Of a DNA stretch of 64,000 nucleotides, positions 11,101-20,729 are shown piece after piece. The first letter of the stretch is position 1. Each line of letters starts with the position of its first letter. Source of the stretch: Anaspis maculata (lineage: Eukaryota; Arthropoda; Insecta; Coleoptera; Scraptiidae); the NCBI GenBank assembly GCA_949128115.1, contig OX421961.1, positions 85,357,277-85,421,276 on the forward strand, read 5' to 3'. Made by a program: the position numbers and the translations under genes. Under the pieces are notes generated by a model that saw nothing but the letters and a program-made list of their open reading frames with translations, was not told the DNA's origin and did no database searches.

Positions 11101-14100
11101 TTTTCCCGGAAAATTCAAATTTTCCAAAACACAATTTTCTATTTCCTGCAAATTATATTCAATCTTTCTCTCTAATTCCAACTTCCCACCCGAATGGACG
11201 GTCACCATCATATTTATTCCCATAAATATTTCATGAATAAGCTGAAACTCTGCTGATAGCTTTCCAACATGCTACCTAGATTAGGTATATTTCAAAACGT
11301 CCGTCGTGAAAGATGTGAAATTTTGCAAAAGCAAGCGAAATGGAAGGTACATGGAAGGTACTAATCGCAAAAACAGTTGAAAAATTGCAAACAAAGTTAC
11401 AATCAACCACACGATAGATACGAACATAATGAGCTATAACATGCATCTGTCAGTTGTCTTGTCACTTGCCAGCCGCGTAGGTACAGTTGCGGCCTCATAA
11501 AAGTTTAGACCGATGACAATCGTGTGGCCATGCCCATTCAAAATTACGTTAAAACTGAATTAGCATGGCCACTCGATCGCCGTCGGTGTAAACTTTTATG
11601 AGGCCGCAACCTTACATAAACCAGGGCCGCGCTTAAAAGTTGGTTATATAAACTATGGGACTATGCGATTTTGATCAGGTTGACTAAATCATCAGTCTCT
11701 TATTCTTCGTTTCCTCCATTTCTTTCGATTCAATACAAATTCAACATAATTATATTTTGGCAACAAATAAAGATAGTATGATGTGGTGTGAACATTGCAA
11801 GCAACAATTATTTTGTTATTGCTTGCAATGTTCAAGCACGCTTGCAGTTCACACCACGCTTTCTTGGTTGAATGGAATCTAAGCTAAATACCACCTCACA
11901 TCTCACCTAAAATATAAAATAATTATTATAATTAATTATAGATGTTAATGGCAATAATAGCCCAAAACTTCGGACCATTCGACAATTTGACATTGACATT
12001 TTGCGAGAAAATTGATCGCTACGTTTATTCATGCGCTACGGCGCAAACTCATAGGCTTATTACGATTTGCAGTGTGTCACCCCCAAATTCGCAATCGTCA
12101 TTCGTCATTTAACGTTAATGATCATTACACTTAATGATCATTAAGGTGCAGTCTGTCAAGGGTATTAAGGACTTCTTGAAGGATCACAATATTGAGCAAA
12201 TGGATTGGCCACCTTCGCCTCCAGACATGAATGTGATTGAGCATGTAAGGAGCCGGATGAAATTTAAATTGGAGGAAAGGGAAGGACGAATGGAAAATGT
12301 GGATGAATTGGCGAATGCCGTTGGGAATGAATGGGAAGCTATTCCCCAGGAATTCACCACGAACTTGACTGAGCCCATGCCAAAGGCGCATTGATGCCGC
12401 CTTAATGCAATCAAGAGGTGACCCCATAAAGTACTGATGATATTTGTTACGTGATGTTATGTTACTTGCTTATAGATTGTATTGAATCGTTATCGATGAA
12501 TGTTAATAAATACGAACAACTTTGCAATTTTAGATTTTTTTTCTAAAATTACAACATAAGCATGAAAATTTTATTCAATTCCCAGATTTGGAACAAGACG
12601 TTTTCTTTGCAAGCTGAAGTCCCAGAACACGGTACAAATGGCGATGTAGAACTTATTCAGTTTTCGACACGTGGAGGTCTGCCTCTGTACAGACACGTCT
12701 GTGGTCTGCGTACGACCACGACGTCAACGTCCTTCTCGTACGGTGAGGCGGCCCTTAGCTGCTGTTGTCTTAGGGCGACTTTCAATTCTCGGCCTTTGGT
12801 TGATGTCTCCACTCCAACATGGTGTCGCTCAAAAGCCCGCTCTACCTTTCTCGACGAAGCCTCCAAAATGTTGCCGATACCTTGGATAGTTTTTCCTTGT
12901 ACCCTCACCTCAGGGGCCCTATTCTTGAAACGGGGAACTGAGTCCACATGTGTAGTTGCTAGGCAAGGGCCAATAATAGCTCTCCTTGCATAGCAACACC
13001 GCATGAGAACTTTGTTTCCCGTTTCAAGAATAAGGCCTAAGGTATCAAGGCAATTTGTTCTCGCGGCATAGGCCTCCGCATTTCCGTTTATTTCGTGGTT
13101 GTAAAAAGTGTTCAAAATGTAGCCCTTAAGTGTATTCGACCCGGATTTTTTTTACTTCTAGCCGTGAAGTACATCACAACTGCGCTTCGGGATCTAAACT
13201 GGCGCTTCAGCTATAATAATACTTTGTCAACCTTGGTATATAATATACTATTTTTTGAATTTCAGCGCTAACACAGCAACACACAGTCTAGATCATTTTT
13301 ATAGCAAGGTATCACCCCTTATAGTACAGGACAAATAGTAAGAAAAAATAAGAATGATCATCCGAGACAAGGGTAACTTTCAAGTTTCATGAAAATCCTT
13401 CCACTTATAAGAGATTTCAATATGGCGGCGAAGATGGTGGCGGAATCATGAAATTTGGCTTGGAAATAAAAATGATCATACGAGACAAAGGTCAGCTCCA
13501 AGTTTCATGAAAATCGTTACACTAATAAGAAATTTCAATATGGCAGCCAAGATCGCGGCAGAATCATGAAATTCAGCTCGAAAATAAGAATGATCGTACT
13601 AGACAAGGATAAGTTTCAAGTTTCATGACAATCGTTCCACTAATAAGAGATTTCAATATGGCAGCCAAGATGGCGGCGGAATTATGAAAGCCAATCTGCC
13701 TATTTGGTCCTTGAGGACCTAAGCTATCCATCGGATGAAGTTAAATTTTTAAGGGCTGTAGCTTTATTTCCCGAAGAGAAGTTCAACTTCTTCGAAATGC
13801 ACATGAGATCTCTGTTTTTTGATAATAATGATAACGATGTATGGATAACAAAAATAGTGCCCATTGGCCACCCTTGGGGACATCAGCTATCCATCGGAAA
13901 AGGTTCCAAGGCTCTTGCTTAAATTCTCGAGAAGGAGTACAGCATCCTAGTTTCTACATGGACGGACAGACAGACAGACAGACAGACGAACCGGCCACAT
14001 AAGCGTCATTCTGTTACTTATAAAAGAATGTTTTCCAACTGATTTCGACCTCCTGAACACGAGTATCAGGTTTATTTTTGAATCGGAACAATTCTTTTTT

Positions 14101-15653
14101 ATCGAAAAACCAAAAAAATGGTAGTCTGTCACATGATTTTTAGTGATACCTACCTGCTTTTTTTTGTTATTGAGCGAACATGTTTCATAGTTTGAGTGCC
14201 ATTATCCTTCAGGTACCTAGTAATGCCTATTTCAAAATGTAAATAGTGTTAATGGCACGTATGATTTTAAATTTGTAGGGACGCGTATATGCGCCGAGCC
14301 GTAGTTTTGCGGTCGTTTTCAAAAATTCATAACAATTGACCCGAAGGTCGTATCGAAGTGGAGTTTTTGTCAAAAGAAAGTTCAAATTGTTCTCTAAATA
14401 TAATCCCGTACATGTAGTGATGTATCTTCATAAAAACGTGTAGCTAACCGCATATCGTAACTTTCAACATCTAACTGCGAACTCCAGCACTTAATCGGCG
14501 AAGCCGCCTTACACCAAAATGTTATTATTGTAATTGTTTATGATTACTTCGGAAAGATTATTTTTTGGTTCGCGTACCAAGGCCATGAGCTATCCATTCA
14601 AGTTGAAATATTTTCTGTATTGGATTTCGTTTTGTTCGGAGAAAAGGATATCAAGCACCAGCAAGCAACGAATAATCTTTTGCGGCCGAGCCGTAGTTTC
14701 GGAGTCATTTTCAAAAATTTATAACTATTGACTGGTACCTCGCACCGATGTGGAATTTTCATTAAAATTAAGTTCAAATTCTCCTCTAAATATTATAACT
14801 TCGCATATGTATTATTGTAAAATGATAAGAACGGGTACTTGATCGCATGTGATAACTTTCGAGATCAGGTCATTCAATGTACAAACAACATGGGCATGAG
14901 GCTCAGTAGCGCACTTCCTTTTTGGAGGATTAGTGAACGCAAGATATTAAGTGATTAGGGTTCTACCGTCTTGGGCAAAAAATTCCAATATGGCGGCCAA
15001 AATATCGACAGAATCATGAAATTCGGCTTGAAAATCAAAATGATCGTACTAAACAAGGGTAAGTTCCAAGTTTCATGAAAATCGTTCCACTAACAAGAGA
15101 TTTCAATATGGCGGCCAAGATGGCGGCAGAATTATGAAACTCAGCTTGAAAATAGGAATGATCGTACGAGACAAGCGTAACTCTCAAGTTTCATGAAAAT
15201 CCTTCCACTTATAAGAGATTTCAATATGGCGGCCAAGATGGTGGGGCAATCATGAAATTTGGCTTGAAAATAAGAATGATCGTACAAGACAAAAGTAAGT
15301 TTCAAGTTTCATGACAATCGTTACACTAATAAGAAATTTCAATATGGCAGCCAAGATGGCGGCCGAATTATGAAAGCCAACCTGCCTATTTGGTCCTTGA
15401 GGACCTAAGCTATCCACCGGATAAAGTTCAATCTTCAAGGGCTGTAGCTTTATTTCCCGAGGAGAAGTTCAACTTCATCAAAGTGCACAGGAGATCTCTG
15501 TTTTTTGAGAATAATGATAACGATGTATGGATAACAAAAATAGTGCCCATTGGCCACCCTTGGGGATATCAGCTATTAATCGGAAAAAAGTTCCAAGACT
15601 TTTGTTTTAATTCTCGAGAAGGAGTACAGCGTCTTAATTTCTGCACGGACTCG

Positions 15654-15700
<47 letters not shown>

Positions 15701-18700
15701 CGGCCACATAAGCGTCATTCTGTTACTTATATAAAAAAATGTTCTCCAACTGATTTCGACCTCCTGAACACGAATATCGGGTTCACTTTTGAATTGGAAC
15801 ATTTCTTTTTTATCGAAAAACCGAAAAAATGGTAGCCCGTCACATGATTTTTAGTGATACAAACAATGGTGATACCTAGTACCTACCTACTTTTTTTTTG
15901 TTATTGAGCGAACATGTTTTGTAATTTGAGTGCCATTATCCTTCAGGTACCTAGTATTGGCTATTTCAAAATGTTCAATTACTATTTCGGCACGTCTGAT
16001 TTTAAATTTGTAGGGTCGTGTAATATGCGCCGAGCCGTGGCTTTGCGGTCGTTTTCAAAAATTGATAACAATTGACCCAACGGTCGGATCGAAGTGGGGT
16101 TTTTGTCAAAAGAAAGTTCAAATTGTTCTCTAAATATAATGCCGTACATGCAGTGATGTATTTCATTAAGAAATTGTAGTTGCCTGCATATCGCAACTTT
16201 CTACATCTTACCGCGAATGATCGGCACTTGATCGGCAAAGCCGCCCTACACCAAAATGTTATTTATGTAATTGTTCATGATTATTTCGGCAAAATTTTTC
16301 TTGATTCGCGTACCAAGGCCATGAGCTACCCATTCGAGTTGAAATATTTTCTGTATTGAATTTCGTTTTGTTCGGGGGAAAGGATATCAAGCACCAGCAA
16401 GCAACGAATAAATCATTTGCGGCCGAGCCGTAGTTTCGGAGTCATTTTCAAAAATTAATAACTATTGGCCTGCACCTCGCACCGATGTGAAATTTTCATT
16501 AAAATGAAGTTCAAATCATCCTCTAAATATAACTCCGCATATGCATTATGGTAAAATGATAAGATCGGGTACTTCCTCGCATGTGATAACTTTCGAGATC
16601 AGGCCGGCTTCTGAAATGCAGCATTCAACGGCGATGCCGCGTCACACTAAATTGTTATTATTGTCATTGTTTATTATTATTTCGTCAAGATTTTTCTTGG
16701 TTCGGGATACAAGGTCATGAGCTACCCAATAGAGTAAAAATTTTTCGCAAAAACCTTTTCGTCTAGGACTAGATGCTGTGACGGACGGACGGACGGACGG
16801 ACAAAGCGAGGACAAAAGCGCCTTCCCGTTTGGAGAAGTGCGCTAAAAACAGGCAATGATAACCATTTGAAAAAGTGCCCCCTGTTTGACCCCATACCGA
16901 ATATTTGGGTTGTGCTGAGTGTAGGGTTGCCAAATTGTGTGGAAGTGTCGCCCGGAGAAATAATAATAATAATAATTATAATCATTACCATATTACTAAT
17001 TACAAATATTACAATGAGCACTGCTGAAGCTTTGACGACTTACAAAATTATTGGTATATTCACATAGAATAATCGTGGCTACATTTACACCGTGGCTTTC
17101 ATCCGCGAACTAAGCATCAATTTCGACGAAAATAAATTTAGTCCACGTTGTGTAAACAATCACGGACAAGGACCAAACTAGTGGACTGACCTAAATTAGT
17201 TTTTTTCATTTAGTTTTAGTTTATATTTATTTTGAAATAGGTCGGCCGCGTAGTCTACCGGTGTAAACACTGATGGAAGAGAAGAATTACTTTTGGTGGA
17301 ATTTGGGTCAGTCCAACTTCAGTCCACCGCACCGGTGTAATCGTAGACATCATCTCCATTTTTCACGAAGCTGTACGCGATATTACATCAAACCTAGAGG
17401 TGTATTGTATTATTCATCACGACAATTCACCGTGCAAGCCTAAAAACGCCTAAAAGCTGGAGGTGTGTTGCCAACTGGTATTACTGCGGTAATACACCTG
17501 CAGGGAGGTGAATTGTCACTCATAGCTTGCGATGACAATCTCATACCATGACGACAAAGAATATGACGACAAGTCTAGGAAAAGAAATGCGCGCCAGAGG
17601 GCGATGCGCGCGCTTTAGTTTCCAGCACAGATGAGTTTCCAGAAATTACGTGCTGCAGTCAATTTGCTGCCAGCAGTCACATGATGTTATAACAGAGATG
17701 TCGCCACTTCAACTTTTAATAATCATTTCAAATTTTTCCTGTACGATATTTTGTTAGATCTATTTTCTTTTTGGAATTCCCGGAGATTCCTCCAGTCTGG
17801 CCGGAGTCCGGAGATGACCTTTGAAAACCGGAGACTTCGGGCGAAAACCGGAGATCTGGCAACCCTAGCTGGGAGTCAAATTTTCCTGAATGGTTGTGGG
17901 AATAATCTCACTCAATGTTCATTTACAAGAAGTGATTTAATCTCACGTGCCAATAAGGCAAATCTGTAACATTCATCATGAAAATTTATATCTTTATAGT
18001 GCGATTCTGTAAAAAATAACATTCCATAAACGCTCTGTTATGTAAAAAATCTCGTCGGCCATTGGCTGTTGCCTAGGTAATAACAGCGTAACAGAGCCTT
18101 TATGGAATGTAACTTTTTAGAGAATCGCACCACTAGTGTTGGACTTCCAATCTCAGTAATTCCAAAATCGTTTCGAGACAAGACATCACACTTCATGATT
18201 TTTGCATTAGAATATAAAAAAGACAAACAGCGGTAAGATGAAGTTGTTGTAATTTTGCACCATTTTACGTACCACCCTGTAGAAATTTTACATGAAGTTT
18301 CTCAACTTTTAACTATTACAGGATGGGTTACAGAAAGATTGGGCTAATTAACGCAATAAATGAAAGGCCTTCAAAGTCAAACCTTATTTTTTTGATACCG
18401 ACAACTTCATTGCCCAGCAGTTTAGTTTCTTTGTTTTGTCTAGTGATTTACCAGGAACAGTTTCTGTTTCTGCTTGCAAAACAAAAGCGGCTCAGGAAGC
18501 TTGCAACATTCTTCTGATCACTGCTTCAGTTAAAGTAATTCAGTAGGTACAACAAACATACTTGATCATAATGTTGTACTGGTGTTGCAAGTCGTTTATG
18601 AACTGTTGAATTTGTGTGGCTGGATAAAAACCTATGAGCAAGATTTCTTTTACTTCCTTCAGAGCAACACAGGCTTCTATATGATGTTGTATGAGCGGTA

Positions 18701-18853
18701 AGCCTGCTACAGGAAACAGAGGCTTTGGAATATCAAGGGAAAGAGGCCTAAACCTTGTTCCTGTAAGAATTCTGGTAAGTAACATTTTCTACGTGCATGT
18801 TAATAAAAAGTACCTTTCTGGGGGCCACCCACTAAGATTATTGCTTTCAACAT
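2152..18853 (-). CDS. GMPPA: Mannose-1-phosphate guanylyltransferase alpha subunit (GMPPA), complete, 6 exons
   Basis: Exons in order on the minus strand are 18853-18814, 18760-18562, 5969-5798, 4729-4238, 2574-2310 and 2252-2152. They sum to 1269 nt (422 aa plus TGA); human GMPPA is about 420 aa. All junctions use GT-AG and keep phase. The N-terminal nucleotidyltransferase-like domain shows the alpha-type loop GGPQKGTRFRP (residues 9-19), NGDVC (113-117) and VEKP (169-172). A C-terminal left-handed beta-helix region (from about 290) has hexapeptide-like repeats such as [14 protein letters not shown], then the family-typical [13 protein letters not shown] loop and the terminus [13 protein letters not shown]. 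From family knowledge, GMPPA is the cytosolic regulatory partner of the catalytic GMPPB subunit and senses GDP-mannose, the donor for glycosylation. The start is the first ATG giving the conserved [10 protein letters not shown]. Intron 1 is 53 bp, intron 5 is 57 bp and intron 2 is 12.6 kb. No clear AATAAA was seen just downstream of the stop. Confidence 0.96.
3119..3430. repeat. Tandem dimer of a foldback unit in GMPPA intron 4
   Basis: Two direct copies of a unit of about 153 bp run head to tail (3127-3280 and 3281-3430). Each begins GTTTGCGATTTCA and ends CGCAAAC. Each unit also folds back on itself through CGTACGAC..GTCGTACG arms. Lies in the intron between GMPPA exons 4 and 5. Confidence 0.7.
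3742..3787 (+). repeat. tRNA-like pol III promoter, possible SINE head
   Basis: TAGCACAGTGG (3742-3752) fits an A box and GTTCAAATCC (3778-3787) fits a B box. Start-to-start spacing is 36 bp, shorter than in a true tRNA, and no complete cloverleaf can be drawn. A tRNA-derived SINE remnant is more likely than a functional tRNA. Confidence 0.3.
5115..5150. repeat. Solo end of the TTTTTAGCGCACTTC repeat family
   Basis: TTTTTAGCGCACTTCTTCAA followed by ACGGGAAGGCGC is the inverted equivalent of the end of the large repeat at 16815-16853. A related end lies at 32430-32450. This copy appears to be a fragment. Confidence 0.5.
5301..5349. repeat. (AAAT)n microsatellite
   Basis: Interrupted AAAT/AATA repeats run through GMPPA intron 3. 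Confidence 0.85.
5392..5471. repeat. Perfect 26-bp inverted repeat with 28-bp loop
   Basis: The arms 5392-5417 and 5446-5471 are exact reverse complements (CATAAATACAAAATAAACTC continuing AAGATC). Lies inside GMPPA intron 3. Confidence 0.9.
6755..8190. mobile_element. Insert with ATATATCGATGGCGAAGAACAG ends, itself interrupted
   Basis: The left end (6755-6790) and right end (8149-8190) are inverted copies built on ATCGATGGCGAAGAACAG. The interior repeats a CT(T/C)CTATGTCA motif (about 6782, 6813, 7618, 7752, 7817, 7874 and 7949). In 7740-7960 the spacing is about 57-75 bp. The hairpin at 6897-7613 has inserted into it. No target duplication was resolved. Confidence 0.6.
6897..7613. repeat. 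Giant intronic hairpin, arms about 350 bp, 19-nt loop
   Basis: The left arm 6897-7249 and right arm 7269-7613 are reverse complements with only a handful of differences: single substitutions, one 1-nt indel and a short divergent patch near 7122-7136. The loop is 7250-7268. The unit begins TGAAACAAAGCTCTCCGAC. A GMPPA pre-mRNA would contain this as a long near-perfect double strand. Confidence 0.9.
8185..9682. repeat. Long inverted repeat, about 685-bp arms
   Basis: The arms 8185-8872 and 9000-9682 are imperfect reverse complements. Shared landmarks are CTGCTCAACAATTGAAGTGG at the outer ends and GCATGTTTTCACAGGAG at the inner ends. The spacer is about 127 bp. It forms the core of the composite palindrome 6384-10102. 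Confidence 0.85.
10221..10435. mobile_element. MITE with about 75-bp TIRs and TA flanks
   Basis: The left arm starts TATAGTCGTGACAATTTAGC and the right arm ends GCTAAATTGTCGCGACTATA. The similarity continues through a GTCATCGGTTCA block. Flanking TA dinucleotides fit a Tc1/mariner-type target duplication. Located in GMPPA intron 2. Confidence 0.75.
10440..11480. other. No gene or clear repeat seen (GMPPA intron 2)
   Basis: Only short spurious open frames occur; no family motif, TIR pair or tandem array was recognised. Confidence 0.4.
11487..11609. mobile_element. MITE with about 50-bp TIRs
   Basis: TTGCGGCCTCATAAAAGTTT at the left end matches the complement of the right end AAACTTTTATGAGGCCGCAA. 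The inner part continues to GTGGCCATGC. A TAC trinucleotide flanks both sides loosely, at 11482-11484 and 11613-11615. Confidence 0.75.
11786..11868. repeat. Short hairpin with duplicated arm
   Basis: GAACATTGCAAGCAACAAT pairs with ATTGCTTGCAATGTTC across a loop of about 9 nt. The outer GTGGTGTGAA pairs with the distal TTCACACCACG. No gene is associated. Confidence 0.6.
12134..12394 (+). pseudogene. Tc1-like transposase, C-terminal fragment
   Basis: This 86-aa open stretch encodes [20 protein letters not shown] followed by [16 protein letters not shown], the arrangement around the last catalytic acidic residue in Tc1/mariner DDE transposases (DWPxxSPDxNxIExxW). The motif tryptophan is absent and the first two catalytic aspartates are missing. 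TTAATGATCATTAA lies beside it at 12132-12146, the same palindrome found inside the MITE at 30158-30351, which suggests one family. Confidence 0.75.
12657..12912 (-). other. Unidentified open stretch
   Basis: A GC-richer open frame on the minus strand runs on into the neighbouring MITE, so the apparent 152-aa protein is a chimera. The non-MITE part is Arg/Val-rich and resembles no family I know. It may be a decayed coding fragment or chance. Confidence 0.25.
12913..13037. mobile_element. MITE with about 25-bp TIRs
   Basis: GGGGCCCTATTCTTGAAACG at the left end mirrors CGTTTCAAGAATAAGGCC at the right end. The interior has no coding capacity of its own. No target duplication was settled. Confidence 0.7.
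13142..13250. mobile_element. MITE family B, truncated copy
   Basis: The segment with CTGCGCTTCGGGATCTAAAC, GCTATAATAATA and CAACCTTGGTATATAATATA matches the complete copy at 63246-63372 and the copy at 33917-34051. The 5' arm is missing here. Confidence 0.65.
13360..16853. repeat. Higher-order tandem repeat, about 1.7-kb unit, two copies
   Basis: Copy 1 (about 13360-14980) and copy 2 (about 14985-16853) share the same order of parts. Each starts with three to four repeats of about 119 bp containing TTTCAATATGGCGGCCAAGA, followed by a conserved body, a GACA microsatellite and about 390-bp internal repeats containing CCGAGCCGTAG. Equivalent points are 1686-1738 bp apart. The right end is a GGAC microsatellite followed by CGCCTTCCCGTTTGGAGAAG and GCGCTAAAAA. 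The conserved [12 protein letters not shown] open frames in both copies come from repeat conservation and show no known domain. Confidence 0.75.
15656..15696. repeat. (GACA)n microsatellite
   Basis: About ten GACA units; the shorter equivalent in copy 1 is at 13965-13986. Confidence 0.95.
16922..17867. mobile_element. Candidate hAT-like non-autonomous element
   Basis: The termini TAGGGTTGCCA (left) and TGGCAACCCTA (right) are exact complements and typical of hAT ends. The 8 bp outside are GCTGAGTG and GCTGGGAG, six of eight matching, as expected for an aged duplication. Several CCGGAGA motifs lie near both ends. No transposase is present. An inner inverted pair (GACTGACCTAAATT and AATTTGGGTCAGTC) may be a nested MITE. 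Confidence 0.5.
17999..18130. mobile_element. 132-bp MITE with about 43-bp TIRs
   Basis: GTGCGATTCTGTAAAAAATA at the left pairs with the right end TTTTTAGAGAATCGCAC. Both arms contain CATTCCATAAA and CTCTGTTA. No target duplication was certain. GMPPA intron 2. Confidence 0.75.
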
Positions 18854-19176
18854 TGTCTCTACTTCACAACACGCAATTCAACGAAACATTATCTAAAAGA
18901 CACGTATTTAAATGCTCGACGAATAACCTGACGTATACAGTAAGTGACGTTTTGTTAAACGTCAAAATTGTAAACAGACAACTAGTCCTAACCACACTTT
19001 ATGACTGCGGTTCTGCCTGACAAGTTTACTAATTAGGGGAACCCTGGACGAGAGGGACATGATACACATAAGGGTCATTTTCATAAATGGGGTGAGAGGG
19101 CGCCACCAATACTCTCTCACTCGCTCTCTAGTCCTCAGATGCCGGAAAAAAGTAAACGTATAATTTTCCATTACAG

Positions 19177-19300
19177 CACCATTCTCGATGTAATAATGGA
19201 TCCATTATATTTTGTATCGCCGCGTTCGGATAATCGTCGGATCGATCTGAAAGCCAAGGAGATCTGAAAGCACGGAATCGTTCGAATATTGCAAATCGAC
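19177..19300 (+). pseudogene. 5' part of a reading frame split by the giant hAT element
   Basis: A pyrimidine-rich acceptor-like ATTTTCCATTACAG precedes 19177. An ATG at 19196-19198 opens a frame with one stop (TGA, 19265-19267) that otherwise continues to the target duplication AAATCGAC (19293-19300). The same frame resumes at 26576. The protein is not recognised. It may be a decayed exon or chance. Confidence 0.3.
19293..19300. other. Target-site duplication, left copy (AAATCGAC)
   Basis: Identical to 26576-26583 across the 7.3-kb element. Confidence 0.9.
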
Positions 19301-19574
19301 CAGGGATGGCACGGAATAAGACTCACTTGAAAAACCCACCGGGTTTTTGACACAAAAACCCACATTGGATTTTTATCAAAAACCCACACAAAAACCCTAA
19401 CAAAAACTCACACAAAAATCCTTACGAAATGTGTTTTTTCAGTTTCTAGTACCTACCTACTCTCTATATTGTGTCGTCTTAAACGAGCTCTATGTCTAAG
19501 AAGAGTTTTAAAGATGGTGGTCCAGGAAATTTTTTGTGTAACAGTTATCAGCACTAACTTCGAAGAAGGGATAC

Positions 19575-19991
19575 GGACATTTCACCGACAACCAACTCAC
19601 CGACTGGACATTTCACCGACACCCAACTCACCGAATCGCCGATTCACCGACAGGACATTTCACCGACTCGCCGTTTCGCCGACAGGACATTTCACCGACA
19701 CACCGATTCACCGACAGGACAATTCACCGACAGGACATTTCACCGACACGCCGATTCACCGACTCGCCATTTCACCGACAGGACATTTCACCGAATCGCC
19801 GATTCACCGACAGGACATTTCACCGACACGCCATTTCACCGACAGGACATTTCACCGACACGCCATTTCACCGACAGGACATTTCACCGACACGCCATTT
19901 CACCGACACGCCATTTCACCGACAGGACATTTCACCGACACGCCATTTCACCGACAGGACATTTCACCGACACGCCATTTCGCCGACAGGA
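19575..19991 (+). repeat. 16-bp tandem array, left subterminal
   Basis: About 25 units alternate mainly between TTCACCGACAGGACAT and TTCACCGACACGCCAT. The array reads as a 16-aa FHRQDISPTGHF-type open frame, but this follows from the repeat and not from a gene. The same family is present inverted at 25637-26070. Confidence 0.95.
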
Positions 19992-20729
19992 CTGTAGCGT
20001 TTTCAGTTTTGGAGCAAAATCTATGAGCGAAAGTGACCTACATTTGAAAGATTGATATGCTTGATTCTCTACCGTTGGTGCCATTTGACGGCGCGTTTCC
20101 GAACACCATGGTTGCGGGTCAGCGCCAGTCAGCGCCAGAAGTGAGGGATGGGTTGACAGCTACGGTCTTTTTTTTTCTAGCCATTTTTGGCAAAAAAAAA
20201 GTCGAGGAAAATTGTTTTTACGACAAAGGCAAGTTTACCTTGGGTGCACCATGCATTTGAGTTAGTCGAGGAGTTAGTTAAAATTTGGAACTTTCCATTT
20301 GATAAAGTAGACATCTGAAATAAATTCTCCACGTAAGCGGTAGAAGCCATGAAGGCAAAAGGTCATCTCATGAGGCACGAGTCTAAGAAAAAGATCAGAA
20401 ATAAAGAATGAAAGCGCGTGTAGATGTATCAGGGGTGACTAGGAAGTCAAATCAGCTTGGTTCTGAAACAAGGTCCACAAACTTCCAGATACCTACACTT
20501 GAAATCAATTTCTAATGAATTGTTAGTATTTCTTTGGTGATCAGAAATTATATGAATTTACCACAGTTTTTCCAGATCTTATTTCACCAACACATTGTGT
20601 AAATTATATTTTTATTATTAATCACATACACAAATATTTTGTCTGGTTTTCAACGTTATGTGTGATTTTGGTTATTGGACCATTCACCGACACGCTGATT
20701 CTGACAAGACATTTTACGAACTGATTGTT

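Noticed and set aside
12657..13115. 152-aa minus-strand open frame
   Set aside because: Roughly a third of it is the MITE at 12913-13037; not a genuine single protein.
13704..13922. Conserved [12 protein letters not shown] frame in both copies of the 1.7-kb repeat
   Set aside because: Conservation follows from tandem duplication; the frames end in a microsatellite and match no known domain.
19469..20026. Long open frame made of FHRQDISPTGHFTDT-type repeats
   Set aside because: It is the translation of the 16-bp tandem array; the inverted array at 25637-26070 gives equally long frames in two registers. No signal, domain or start context supports a protein.
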